A stretch of DNA of 64,000 nt, from the NCBI RefSeq assembly GCF_022819365.1, contig NZ_CP089289.1:248001-312000 (forward strand), written 5' to 3'. A program made the position numbers and the translations under genes. The first letter of the stretch is position 1. Each line of letters starts with the position of its first letter. The notes beneath the pieces were generated by a model. The model did no database searches. It saw only the letters and a list, made by a program, of their open reading frames with translations, and had not been told where the DNA came from. Source of the stretch: Candidatus Nanosynbacter sp. HMT-352. GTDB lineage: Bacteria; Patescibacteriota; Saccharimonadia; Saccharimonadales; Saccharimonadaceae. This document shows, piece after piece, positions 25,489 to 34,744 of the stretch.

Positions 25489-25562
25489 GGCTGTTTGCTG
25501 TCAACCTATACTTTCTGTATCACTAATTTTATGACGGCAAGTCTTATTTTGTAATATTAAAC

Positions 25563-25591
25563 TTGACAAATAATCAATTTAGGTGTACTAT
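25563..25591 (+). promoter_or_regulatory. Promoter of the 231-residue orphan
   Basis: TTGACA (25563-25568), a 17 bp spacer and TACTAT (25586-25591), followed by AAGGAG and ATG at 25626. Confidence 0.7.
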
Positions 25592-25625
25592 AGTAAACAT
25601 AGTTATAAAAAGGAGTTTTGATATT

Positions 25626-26321
25626 ATGAATAGTGAATCGAATCATTCAGATAAGTTAGTGTCGCTGGTCGGCCCTAATTGTGAGAGGTGTCCTTTGTTT
25701 GACAGATGTCGCGCAATGTTAGCTGCTCGGGTAGTTGCTGATATGGTTGTAATTGTCGATGACGAAAATCATCCTTATAAACCCTGGGCTAAAAAAGAGT
25801 CAGAAAAACTCGGCATTATCTCTGATGGAACAAAGCTAGAAGAAGGGTCTGTTGCTGATGTGGCAAAGAAGATTATAGAAGACTGTGATGGGCCGATAAA
25901 GAAGGAAATTCCAGAGAGTTCAGTCCCGCTATGTTCCTTTAATCGTGTTTATCCTGGCGATGATATTCGTCGTCGACCTATAGGTGGTCCTAAAGATGCT
26001 GATTTTACGGTAAGAATTAAAGTTGATAAAACTGCTCAAATTAAAGAACTTGACAAGTCTAGGGGTGCCGAGAGGCTTACTGAGTTTGGTGATTATAGGA
26101 GATTTTTTCCGCCACGCACAGTAGAAGTCGCTCCGTTCGGCTATTATGATAATGGTATAATGAGCATCCCTAGCTCTAGTCTAGACCAGAGTTCTATTGA
26201 TGAAATTATCAAGACAGAGTGCCCTACTAATGCGCGCTCTTTAAGGGATCGTGCTAAAAGGTTAATTGATATTGCGGAGTATATGGAAAAAAAGCAAAAC
26301 GAACAAAGCACTTGGCATTAG
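25626..26321 (+). CDS. Orphan protein with N-terminal Cys cluster
   Basis: A 231-residue soluble protein I do not recognise. Near residue 20 CERCPLFDRC gives a C-x2-C-x4-C cluster that could bind zinc or an iron-sulfur centre; a lone Cys follows later. The remainder is mixed alpha/beta with many Asp, Lys and Ile. ATG 25626 is preferred: it follows AAGGAG and the consensus promoter, while an upstream in-frame start lies within the -35 box. Codon use is AT-rich and native-like. It converges with pepN. Confidence 0.6.
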   Translation: MNSESNHSDKLVSLVGPNCERCPLFDRCRAMLAARVVADMVVIVDDENHPYKPWAKKESEKLGIISDGTKLEEGSVADVAKKIIEDCDGPIKKEIPESSVPLCSFNRVYPGDDIRRRPIGGPKDADFTVRIKVDKTAQIKELDKSRGAERLTEFGDYRRFFPPRTVEVAPFGYYDNGIMSIPSSSLDQSSIDEIIKTECPTNARSLRDRAKRLIDIAEYMEKKQNEQSTWH

Positions 26322-26338
26322 TTTGAATCGGTCATTGT

Positions 26339-28840
26339 CTACAAAGAGAGAATAACCGCCTCTTTGTCTCGTTTAATCAGCTCAGCGCGCGCGGATATCT
26401 CGGTAATTCCTAATTTTATCGTTCTGGCGAGGGCTGGAATATTTTCCATCGGTTCAAAGAATTGTCGGAAATCGTCAAGTTCATTAGGCGTTAGTAGCGC
26501 TGTGGCGGCATAGCGAATGAAATCGTCGTAACTTTTATCCTCACCAAACGTATCTTCGACCCACGCCCAGTTTTCTTTCAGCCAATTCCACGCAATTTGG
26601 CGGCTTTCTCTGGTGCGAATCAAATACACAAACCAACGGCTGGCGTCTTGCGGGCGGATGATGTTGGAATTTTTAATGTTGGCAAGAATTTTTTCTGCTG
26701 TTTCAGGATTTTTGGTGGAAGTTAGTCCAATTGCAATATCATTCTGCAGGTCATTTGACGGCGTGTTTTTATATGCGGCAAAGAGATTTTCAATCATCTC
26801 TGGCGTCTCGAAATGTCTTACGTTTGCGCTGATAATTAAAGCTCGAATTTCTGTCGGTAAGTCTTCCAATTTATTATTGTCAAAACGCGTTTTTGCCTCG
26901 TTCAAAACTTCTTTATCTTCGCTATACATCATCAAACTCAAAGCCGTGGTGCGCCGCTCGCGGTCGTCGTCCGATTCTCCGTCTTTTTCATCCCAGCCAA
27001 GCTCTTCGAATGTGGCGCGCGCAAATTCTCCAGAAATTCGCTTTAATGAATCTCTGGCGGCGTCATTATCATCGACGAATTTTCGCAGTTCTGTCAAAGA
27101 ACCAGCCGCCATACCGAATACTTTTTCGTTGGTTTCGGTTTTTAAGGATAACGCCAATGGAAGTAGTGACGCCGAATTTTCAAATCCAGCGCGGGCGAGT
27201 ATTGTCGCGTCCTGTAAGATACAAATCTTATCCAAAGTTGGCAACTCTGTAATGTTCTTCAATAAATATTCGCGAGTGGATTCGTCATATTTGGTGATGA
27301 AGTGGGCGCTTAAGCCGCAGTTTAATTGTAATGGCTTTTCAATGGAAGCGGTGGTTTCTTTTTGATTCAAGATTTTTACGTCAAGCGGTTGATTTGCGAA
27401 TAATGGAATCGGCCATAATGCGTCAGATGGTTGGTGTTCGCCGATGAAGAATCGTTCCTGACTTAAAATCGCCGCGTCGTGACTGTTTGAAACTGATACG
27501 ACAGGAAGGCCAGGTTGGGAAATCCAAGCATTCATTAGATTGACAATTGGCTGACCGCTCGCCGACTCTAATTCTTGCCATAGGTCATTTCCGACAGTGT
27601 TTTTATACGCGAATTTTTCAAAATATGATTTAAGTCCAGCGCGAAATGCCTCTTCGCCGATAAGCTTTCTGACCATAACTAGCAGCCGTCCGCCCTTGGC
27701 ATAAACAATTGCTGGGTCGAACAAAGTGCTGATTTCGTCTGGGTGATTAACGTCGGCTTGAACTGATTGAACGCCGTCCAAGCTGTCACGCCTTAGTGCG
27801 GCCGTTACTTCATTCGTGGCAAAATCTTCCCACATACGCCATTCGGGGTGTAATGCATCAATCGCCACGTATTCCATCATATTGGCAAAGCTTTCGTTGA
27901 GCCATAAATCATTCCACCAGTTCATGGTAACCAAATTGCCAAACCATTGATGACTAAGTTCGTGCGCGATAACCGTGGCAATGAAGCGTCTGGATGATTC
28001 CGGCGTCAACTCAGGGTCCGTCAGTAAGCAACTTTCGCGGTAAGTAATCAATCCCCAGTTTTCCATAGCGCCAGAGGAAAAGTCGGGAAGAGCGACGTGG
28101 TCGGATTTTGGCAATGGATATTTGACGCCGAAATATTCATCATAAAAATCAATTGAACGAGTGGCGATGTCTAGTGCGAAATCTAATGTATTTTCATTCT
28201 GAGCTGGCGTTGCCCAGACGTTAACCTCGACGCCAGATTTGGTGCGGGCGGATTTTTTGTGTAATTCACCGATGACAAAAGCCAGAAGATAGCTGCTCAT
28301 TCGTGGTGTTTTCTCGAAAGTTGTTGTGAGTGAATCGCCATTTTCTTCTTCGCTTTTTACGGGCATATTTCCCAGAACTGTTATTCCTGTTCGGGTGATC
28401 AGCGTCAAATCGTATTCAGTTTTGGCGGCTGGTTCATCAACGCAAGGGAAAACTTCGCGGGCGTGATGTGATTCAAATTGAGTTGCGAAAAGTTGTTTTT
28501 TAACGCCGTCGTGAGTGAAGTAGCAAGGATATAATCCGTGCATTGCGTCGGTAATATTTCCAGAAAAATTGATGCAAATCGTGTGGTTTCCGTTTTTAAG
28601 GTTCGGCTGGAATAATCTCAATTCGTCAAACTCGCCGAATGAGACACCGGCGGGCTGATTGTCGATTGTGGCTGATTGAATTGTTAAACCCTTGGAATGT
28701 AGCGAAATTGATTCGCTGGTGGACTCGCCAAAAATGATAACTGTGCCAGAAAATTCTTTTTCCTCGGCGCGCGTTAGATCGAGAGTTAGGTTGTAATGAT
28801 TTGGTGTGAATGTGTCAAGTAAGCGTGGAACTTTAGTCAT
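26339..28840 (-). CDS. pepN: Aminopeptidase N (M1 zinc metallopeptidase)
   Basis: An 833-residue M1 aminopeptidase that removes N-terminal residues from peptides, a useful trait for a bacterium that imports host peptides. The exopeptidase motif is GAMENWG. The zinc site is HELSHQWFGN with the third ligand Glu in LNESFANMMEY. A C-terminal helical domain of about 400 residues completes the family layout. No signal peptide is seen, so it is probably cytoplasmic. TATAAT (28847-28852, minus strand) ends 6 nt before ATG. Its promoter overlaps that of the divergent nuclease gene. Confidence 0.95.
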   Translation of the reverse strand: MTKVPRLLDTFTPNHYNLTLDLTRAEEKEFSGTVIIFGESTSESISLHSKGLTIQSATIDNQPAGVSFGEFDELRLFQPNLKNGNHTICINFSGNITDAMHGLYPCYFTHDGVKKQLFATQFESHHAREVFPCVDEPAAKTEYDLTLITRTGITVLGNMPVKSEEENGDSLTTTFEKTPRMSSYLLAFVIGELHKKSARTKSGVEVNVWATPAQNENTLDFALDIATRSIDFYDEYFGVKYPLPKSDHVALPDFSSGAMENWGLITYRESCLLTDPELTPESSRRFIATVIAHELSHQWFGNLVTMNWWNDLWLNESFANMMEYVAIDALHPEWRMWEDFATNEVTAALRRDSLDGVQSVQADVNHPDEISTLFDPAIVYAKGGRLLVMVRKLIGEEAFRAGLKSYFEKFAYKNTVGNDLWQELESASGQPIVNLMNAWISQPGLPVVSVSNSHDAAILSQERFFIGEHQPSDALWPIPLFANQPLDVKILNQKETTASIEKPLQLNCGLSAHFITKYDESTREYLLKNITELPTLDKICILQDATILARAGFENSASLLPLALSLKTETNEKVFGMAAGSLTELRKFVDDNDAARDSLKRISGEFARATFEELGWDEKDGESDDDRERRTTALSLMMYSEDKEVLNEAKTRFDNNKLEDLPTEIRALIISANVRHFETPEMIENLFAAYKNTPSNDLQNDIAIGLTSTKNPETAEKILANIKNSNIIRPQDASRWFVYLIRTRESRQIAWNWLKENWAWVEDTFGEDKSYDDFIRYAATALLTPNELDDFRQFFEPMENIPALARTIKLGITEISARAELIKRDKEAVILSL

Positions 28841-28860
28841 AGTTTAATTATAATACAGTC
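28841..28860. promoter_or_regulatory. 20 bp divergent promoter with overlapping -10 boxes
   Basis: The whole gap between two divergent start codons is 20 bp. Plus-strand TATAAT (28849-28854) and minus-strand TATAAT (28847-28852) share four bases, and each ends exactly 6 nt before its own ATG. Both mRNAs should be leaderless and cannot initiate at once. Confidence 0.75.
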
Positions 28861-29550
28861 ATGAGGGTGAATAAAATACGACGTCGGCAAGTGGTGATTG
28901 CGCTGGTAATTTTGATAGTCGGCGTGGCGGTTTGGGCTTCGCGAATTTCACAACCCGAACCTCAGACAATTCAAACTTCAACGCAACGAGAATTATTTGG
29001 TAATTCGAACGCCAAAGCAGAATTGGAAAAGATAGAAGTTAAAGGACGTGCGCCAAAGACTGGTTATTCCAGAAAGCAATTCGGCAATGGCTGGGGTAAA
29101 ATTAACGGCTGCTCTGTGCGGGAAGTGATTCTGGCGCGAGATTTGACGGATGAGAAAATTGACGAAAAATGTCGAGTTTTGTCGGGTTTACTGAATGATC
29201 CGTACACCGGTCAAGTAATCCAATTTCAGCGCGGCGAAAAAACTAGCTCTAAGGTTCAGATTGATCATGTTGTGGCTTTGAGCGATGCTTGGCAAAAGGG
29301 TGCACAACAAATATCTCCAGAAGAGCGAGAGAAATTGGCGAACGATCCGTTAAATCTGTTGGCGGTTGATGGTCCAGCAAACCAGGCCAAAGGTGACGGC
29401 GATGCGGCAACTTGGCTACCGAGCAATAAATCTTTTAGGTGCCAATATATCGCGCGACAAGTGGCTGTGAAACGAAAATATCGCTTGTGGGTGACGGAAG
29501 CTGAAAAAAGCGCGATGTCGGGAATTCTGGAAAAGTGTGTAGAAGTGTAA
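28861..29550 (+). CDS. Exported HNH-family nuclease (DUF1524-like)
   Basis: A 229-residue protein with an N-terminal membrane anchor (about residues 9-27), a linker, then an HNH domain of the type common in exported actinobacterial nucleases. IDHVVALSDAWQKGA holds the catalytic Asp-His, and a downstream NDPLNLLAVDGPANQAKG supplies the Asn-rich part. Outside the cell it would cut host or environmental DNA, feeding nucleotides to a cell likely unable to make them; that use is inference. TATAAT (28849-28854) ends 6 nt before ATG. Confidence 0.85.
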   Translation: MRVNKIRRRQVVIALVILIVGVAVWASRISQPEPQTIQTSTQRELFGNSNAKAELEKIEVKGRAPKTGYSRKQFGNGWGKINGCSVREVILARDLTDEKIDEKCRVLSGLLNDPYTGQVIQFQRGEKTSSKVQIDHVVALSDAWQKGAQQISPEEREKLANDPLNLLAVDGPANQAKGDGDAATWLPSNKSFRCQYIARQVAVKRKYRLWVTEAEKSAMSGILEKCVEV

Positions 29551-29586
29551 TATTGACAAAATACATTTTTATGATAAAATGTTAGA

Positions 29587-30045
29587 ATGAATCCTGAGAT
29601 ATATCTTACCAAATTGTCGGTGAATGATGATGAGGCTTTGGAACGGGCGGCTGTAGCTCACTCGGAGTCTGTTTTGGGCTGCGAGTTCACGGATGGCGCG
29701 AAAAAGGATTTAATAGAATACATAGAAGGTATGAATAATTACTACGGTAGCGATGTTTTTGCTATCGATACTTCTGGTGAAGAATTGTCATCTGGGCTTA
29801 TGACTGTATGCTCTAATGGCGACGGCGAGATTACTATAGAAGATCTTTTTGTTAGGGAAATTGCACGCAAGCGAGGAATTGGGCGGGCGGCTATTGAAGC
29901 TTTAGCTAGTGAATATCCAGATGCGCGTGCTGTCAAATTGTATTCCTTGAAATCCGCTGAAGAATTTTACCAAAGAATTGGATTTGACCAAATATCGCCG
30001 GCTGATAATAAATGTTTATCTCTTTGGCGAAAAGAATTGGATTGA
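29587..30045 (+). CDS. GNAT-family N-acetyltransferase
   Basis: A 152-residue acetyltransferase. The acetyl-CoA pyrophosphate loop is ARKRGIGRAAIEAL, preceded by a beta strand (EITIEDLFVRE) and followed by YSLKSAEEFYQRIGFDQ, all standard for GNAT. The substrate is unknown. TTGACA (29553-29558) and TAAAAT (29575-29580) lie upstream, with the -10 ending 6 nt before ATG, so the transcript is probably leaderless. A terminator follows at 30084-30107. Confidence 0.85.
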   Translation: MNPEIYLTKLSVNDDEALERAAVAHSESVLGCEFTDGAKKDLIEYIEGMNNYYGSDVFAIDTSGEELSSGLMTVCSNGDGEITIEDLFVREIARKRGIGRAAIEALASEYPDARAVKLYSLKSAEEFYQRIGFDQISPADNKCLSLWRKELD

Positions 30046-30083
30046 CAGAATAAAATCTTTCCGCTACAATAAAAGAGTACTAA

Positions 30084-30107
30084 TCCGGCCGGCAGGTCGG
30101 AGTTTTT
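30084..30107 (+). terminator. Terminator after the GNAT gene
   Basis: TCCGGCC-GGCA-GGTCGGA forms a tight stem with one G-U pair, followed by GTTTTT. Confidence 0.8.
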
Positions 30108-30161
30108 CGTTTATGGAAGTTTGAGACGGAAAAAGATATAATTAATAAGAAGGAGAATGTA

Positions 30162-31283
30162 ATGGAAGATTTGAATATCAAGCAGTTGACGTTGGCAGTG
30201 CGTACGATTGCTGAGGAAAAAAACTTGCCAGAAGAAACAGTTTTGAGCGTGATTGAGCAGGCGATTGCGGCGGCTTGGCGTCGTGATAACGGTACGCGTG
30301 ACCAATTGGTTCGCGCAAGCTTGAATATCAACAACGGTACGGCTGTCGTGTCGGTTGTTAAAACTGTTGTTGAAGAAGTTGAGAATGATGCCAATCAAAT
30401 CGATCTAGAGGAAGCTAAGGAGATAGATCCTGCGGCTGAACTTGGCGGTGAAGTTGTGATGGAAACTCATAACGTGACGACTTTTGGTCGAGTTGCCGCT
30501 CAGACTGCTAAGCAAGTTATCTTGCAGCGTTTGCGTGAAGCTGAGCGTGAAGTTGTTTTGGCGGAATTTGAGGATAAAATCGGTACGGTTGTTATCGGTA
30601 CAGTTCAGCGAGTTGAGCCGCGCGTTGTGCGAATTGAGCTGGGCAAGGCTATTGGAATTATGCCTCAGAGCGAGCAAATTCCTGGTGAATATTATGGCGT
30701 TGGCCGTCGAATTAAGGTTTATATTAAGGATATTGAGCGCGAAGGTCGCGGTCCGCAATTGATTCTTAGTCGCGGCAATGAAGAGTTTGTGCGATTCTTG
30801 TTCAATCAAGAAGTTCCAGAGATGGAAACTGGTGCAGTTGAGATTAAGGCAATCGCTCGCGAAGCTGGTCGCCGAACTAAATTGGCGGTTTCTTCAGCGC
30901 TACCTGGTGTTGATCCAGTTGGTACGTTTGTTGGTGGTCACGGCGCCCGCGTTCAGGCTGTGATGAATGAAATTGGCGAGCAGGAAAAAATTGACATTAT
31001 TCCATACGAGGAAGACGCGGCTGGATTTATTGCTAATGCGATGAGCCCGGCAGAGGTTTTGAGTGTGACTGTCAATGAAGACGAGAAGCGTGCGACGGTT
31101 TATGTTAGCGAAGATCAGCAGTCGATAGCAATTGGTCGTGCTGGACAGAATGTTCGCTTGGCAAGTCGATTGACTGGCTATGAATTAGACATCGAAGCAA
31201 AAGCTCCTGTTAAGACAGAGTCAAAACCTCGAAAGAATATTGAGGATAGCTTGATGAGCGTAGTTGAGGAGGTGGCGGAATAA
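30162..31283 (+). CDS. nusA: Transcription termination/antitermination factor NusA
   Basis: A 373-residue NusA that binds RNA polymerase and modulates pausing and termination. An N-terminal polymerase-binding domain (about 1-125, with VIEQAIAAAWRRD) is followed by an S1 domain (GTVQRVEPRVVRIELG) and two KH domains (SRGNEEFVRFLF; VYVSEDQQSIAIGRAGQNVRLASRLTG split across residues 310-335). No C-terminal acidic repeats are present, as in most short NusA. AAGGAG precedes ATG. A TATAAT about 25 bp upstream marks the promoter. clpC follows after 40 bp. Confidence 0.95.
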   Translation: MEDLNIKQLTLAVRTIAEEKNLPEETVLSVIEQAIAAAWRRDNGTRDQLVRASLNINNGTAVVSVVKTVVEEVENDANQIDLEEAKEIDPAAELGGEVVMETHNVTTFGRVAAQTAKQVILQRLREAEREVVLAEFEDKIGTVVIGTVQRVEPRVVRIELGKAIGIMPQSEQIPGEYYGVGRRIKVYIKDIEREGRGPQLILSRGNEEFVRFLFNQEVPEMETGAVEIKAIAREAGRRTKLAVSSALPGVDPVGTFVGGHGARVQAVMNEIGEQEKIDIIPYEEDAAGFIANAMSPAEVLSVTVNEDEKRATVYVSEDQQSIAIGRAGQNVRLASRLTGYELDIEAKAPVKTESKPRKNIEDSLMSVVEEVAE

Positions 31284-31323
31284 GCTGCCTTCTGCGAATC
31301 GCCGAAAACGAAAGGAGGGCGAT

Positions 31324-33780
31324 ATGTCAGAAGATTTTTCTGAATTAGAACCTCGGCTGACGGAAACGGCTCGGGCCAGTTTGGGGCGAGCTGGTTTTCT
31401 GGCGCATAATGAGGGGAGTGAATATGTTGGCACGGAGCATATTTTGCTTGGTGTGTTGGCACAAAATTCGTCGCTAGGCGCGAAGATTTTGGCTGAAAAC
31501 GGCGTAACTTTGGATCGTGCGGAAATGGCGTTGAACCTGACCGCAAAGCCGCTGGTGATTACAATTGTAAGTAAGGGTCTGAGCGCTGAAGTTGTTGAAT
31601 TGATAAGGATTGCTTGGCAATTAGCGGTTGAATTTGGGCAGGAAAAAATTGGCACGGAACACATCGTTTATGGAATGTTGCAGCAGCACGAGGCGCGAGC
31701 GACTAAATTGCTGCGGGATATGAACGTTGATATTGACAATCTGCGTGGAAGTTTGGAAGATGTGTTTGATAAACAGCAGTTTGAATCTCTGCAGAGTGAA
31801 CGCGGTGTAGCGAGTAAAAATTCTGGCGATTTGCGAGTTCTGGAGAAATTCGGTGTCGATTTGACGCGGCGTGCCAGCGAAGGATTTTTGGATCCGGTGA
31901 TTGGTCGAGCGTCGGAAATTCAGCGAATGATCACGATTTTGGGTCGGCGGAGTAAGAACAATCCAGCGCTGATTGGCGAACCTGGCGTCGGTAAAACTGC
32001 GGTAGTTGAGGGCTTGGCGCAAAGGATTGCTGATAATAAAGTCCCTGAATTTTTGAAGGGCAAGCGACTTTTTCAACTGGATTTGACGGCGATGATTGCG
32101 GGGACGAAATATCGCGGGCAATTCGAGGAGCGATTGCAAAAAGTTCTGGCGGTCGCTAAAAAACATCAAGAAGTTATTTTGTTTATTGACGAGTTGCATC
32201 TGTTGGTCGGCGCTGGTTCGGCCGAAGGCTCGATGGATGCGGCGAATGTATTGAAGCCGGCATTGTCGCGAGGCGAGGTGCGACTAATTGGTGCGACGAC
32301 GTTTGATGAATATCGAAAACATATCGAAAAAGATGCTGCGTTGTCACGGCGCTTCCAATCTGTGACGGTCAATGAACCATCGCCAGAAGAGGCGGTGGAG
32401 ATGATGCGAGGATTGAGAGGAAAATTAGCTAAGCATCATCAAGTTCAAATTCCTGACGAAATGCTGACTGAGGCGGTGGATTTGAGTCAGCGTTACGTGA
32501 CGGAGCGATTTTTGCCAGATAAAGCGATCGACGTGATTGACGAGGCGGCGAGTTTATTAAAGTCTAGTTCGCCAATAAAATTGTCGCGCAAGGACAAGTT
32601 GGCTCGCCAAATTAAGCGATTGGCTGGGAAAATTGACGCCGCGGTCGAGGCCGAAAATTACGAAAAAGCCGCAGAATTTAAGATGCAAATGAGGCAATTG
32701 GAATTGCAAGCCGGAGCACTGAAAGATGAAGCCAGTGATGAACCGGTATTGACCGATGAATATTTGCGTCGAGCGGTTTCGGCAATGACGAATATTCCGA
32801 TTGACAGATTATCGTTAAATCAGATGAAGGATTTGATTCGCCTGGAAAAACGGCTGAGTCAGAGCGTTCTTGGTCAGAATGAAGCGATTGAGCAGCTGGC
32901 GCGCGCGATTCGTCGCAATAAAGCTGGGCTAAATCGTCAGAACGGGCCGCTTGGGTCGTTTATCTTTCTGGGTCCGACTGGAGTTGGTAAGACGGAATTG
33001 GCACGAGTTCTGGCGCGGGAAGTTTTTGGCGGCGAGGATAGCTTGATTAAAATTGACATGAGCGAATTTTCCGAGCGTCACACGGCTAGTCAGCTGGTTG
33101 GTGCGCCGGCTGGTTATGTTGGCTATGAGGACGGCGGGAAATTAACGGATAAAGTTCGTCGTCGACCATATAGCGTGGTGTTGTTTGATGAAATTGAAAA
33201 GGCGCATCCTGACGTTCTGAATTTGCTTTTGCAGATTTTGGAGGACGGCAAGTTGAGCGATTCTCACGGACGAACGGTGAGTTTTCGGCAGACGATTATT
33301 ATCTTGACGAGCAACGTCGGTGCCGAGCAAATGATTCAGGATTCGGAGCTGGGATTTGGTGCGTCTGGGCAGAAAAAGTCGGCTAGCGAAAATCGTCACG
33401 AGAAAAATTCGCGTGCCGCTCTGCGTGAGCTTGAGGAGTTTTTGCGTCCAGAATTGATTGGAAGATTTGATAACGTGATTACATTTAAGCCGCTGTCTCG
33501 TTCGGTCGTGCGAAAGATTTTTGACAATCTCACGTCTGATTTGGTCAAGGCTGTTGGTCAACATGGAATGAAGCTTGATATTACTTCTTCGGCGAAGCGT
33601 TGGTTGATTGATCGAGGATTTGACGAGCAGCGCGGCGTGCGAGTTTTAAGACGAACAATTCAGTCAGAGCTGGCGGATCCGCTGAGCGATGTTTTATTGT
33701 CCAATAAAGCAAAACCTGGCGACACGCTGGAGGCTAAAATTGATAATGATAAGGTGGTGATTAATGTCAATCGTGCGTAA
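31324..33780 (+). CDS. clpC: ATP-dependent Clp protease ATP-binding subunit ClpC
   Basis: An 818-residue double AAA+ unfoldase that feeds substrates to ClpP, encoded at 61620-62213. Order: N-domain with two Clp repeats (residues about 1-145), first AAA+ with Walker A GEPGVGKT, a middle region with a UVR-like segment (about residues 430-470), second AAA+ with Walker A GPTGVGKT and Walker [13 protein letters not shown], and the C-terminal D2-small domain. ATG 31324 follows AAGGAGGG; an in-frame upstream start inside nusA is rejected. The end overlaps the next gene by 17 bases. Confidence 0.95.
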   Translation: MSEDFSELEPRLTETARASLGRAGFLAHNEGSEYVGTEHILLGVLAQNSSLGAKILAENGVTLDRAEMALNLTAKPLVITIVSKGLSAEVVELIRIAWQLAVEFGQEKIGTEHIVYGMLQQHEARATKLLRDMNVDIDNLRGSLEDVFDKQQFESLQSERGVASKNSGDLRVLEKFGVDLTRRASEGFLDPVIGRASEIQRMITILGRRSKNNPALIGEPGVGKTAVVEGLAQRIADNKVPEFLKGKRLFQLDLTAMIAGTKYRGQFEERLQKVLAVAKKHQEVILFIDELHLLVGAGSAEGSMDAANVLKPALSRGEVRLIGATTFDEYRKHIEKDAALSRRFQSVTVNEPSPEEAVEMMRGLRGKLAKHHQVQIPDEMLTEAVDLSQRYVTERFLPDKAIDVIDEAASLLKSSSPIKLSRKDKLARQIKRLAGKIDAAVEAENYEKAAEFKMQMRQLELQAGALKDEASDEPVLTDEYLRRAVSAMTNIPIDRLSLNQMKDLIRLEKRLSQSVLGQNEAIEQLARAIRRNKAGLNRQNGPLGSFIFLGPTGVGKTELARVLAREVFGGEDSLIKIDMSEFSERHTASQLVGAPAGYVGYEDGGKLTDKVRRRPYSVVLFDEIEKAHPDVLNLLLQILEDGKLSDSHGRTVSFRQTIIILTSNVGAEQMIQDSELGFGASGQKKSASENRHEKNSRAALRELEEFLRPELIGRFDNVITFKPLSRSVVRKIFDNLTSDLVKAVGQHGMKLDITSSAKRWLIDRGFDEQRGVRVLRRTIQSELADPLSDVLLSNKAKPGDTLEAKIDNDKVVINVNRA

Positions 33781-34744
33781 AATATTCAGCGTCCTCACGC
33801 CGATAATTGTACTTTCTGCCGCGGTTTTTGTGATGATGAATCGTCAGCAAATTATTGATGAAATTGCGCTGTGGCAATATAAGCCGAGTGCGGAAATTGT
33901 CGCTATCGCTGACCGCGTGAAAATGTCAGACACTGGCAGAAAAATGTTCTATGTTTCTAATCCGCAAATCAAATCGGCGAACGAATTTAACGAAGATTGT
34001 CGTCGCGTGGAAAAGGGAAACGCAATTTTGGGTTGTTACAATCCGTCGTCTAGGGATATTTATATTTATAACGTGACCAATTCTGAGCTTGATGGCGTGA
34101 AAGAAGTGACGGCGGCGCATGAGATGTTGCACGCTGCTTGGGAAAGGTTGAGTACGTCGGAAAAATCTCATTTGAGTGAGCTTTTGGAGCAGATTTATAA
34201 TAATGTGAAAAATAAGAAATTATCCGAGCGAATGGAGTATTACGATCGTGCGCAACCTGGAACGAGAGCTAACGAGCTACACTCAATTTTAGGGACGGAA
34301 TTTGCCGATTTGGGCGATGAGTTGGAAGAATATTATCGACGATATTTTACTGATAGATCCGAAGTCGTGAAATTGCACGCGCAATATCAAGAAAAATTTG
34401 AATCCAGAGAAAATGAAGCGCAGAAGCTGAGCGAGTCGTTGAAGGTTCGAAAGGAAAAATTGAACAGAGAATTATCGCAATATTCAACTGATTTGGCGGA
34501 TTATAATAGTCGCGTGGCGGACTTTAATCGGCGAGCGGGCGTTAGTGGCGGATTTTTGTCGCAGAGTGATTTTTATAGTCAACGCCAAGCCTTGAAGGCG
34601 GAACTCTCGGAGTTGAACGAAAGGCGTGCCAATTTGAATTCTGATATCAATTCTTATAATTCTGATGTTTTGCGGCTTAGAGAACTAGGCGTGCAGATTG
34701 ATGAATTGAATAAAAGTTTGGATAGTTTGGAGGGGGCGAAATAA
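33764..34744 (+). CDS. Membrane-anchored HExxH metallopeptidase candidate with coiled coil
   Basis: A 326-residue protein with an N-terminal anchor (about 7-26). An extracytoplasmic domain follows with AAHEMLHAAWERL, an HExxH zinc motif at residues 119-123, and two Cys (79 and 91) placed to form a disulfide. From about residue 205 onward it is heptad-rich and strongly helical, forming a long coiled coil with many Glu, Arg and Ser. I know no named family. The third zinc ligand was not identified. It overlaps clpC by 17 bases and radA by one base, so it is co-translated with both. Confidence 0.6.
   Translation: MSIVRKIFSVLTPIIVLSAAVFVMMNRQQIIDEIALWQYKPSAEIVAIADRVKMSDTGRKMFYVSNPQIKSANEFNEDCRRVEKGNAILGCYNPSSRDIYIYNVTNSELDGVKEVTAAHEMLHAAWERLSTSEKSHLSELLEQIYNNVKNKKLSERMEYYDRAQPGTRANELHSILGTEFADLGDELEEYYRRYFTDRSEVVKLHAQYQEKFESRENEAQKLSESLKVRKEKLNRELSQYSTDLADYNSRVADFNRRAGVSGGFLSQSDFYSQRQALKAELSELNERRANLNSDINSYNSDVLRLRELGVQIDELNKSLDSLEGAK

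Noticed and set aside
26613-27365. 250-residue open frame opposite pepN
   Set aside because: It lies wholly antisense to a well-conserved aminopeptidase, has no promoter or ribosome-binding site and no recognisable domain. It is a shadow of the real gene.
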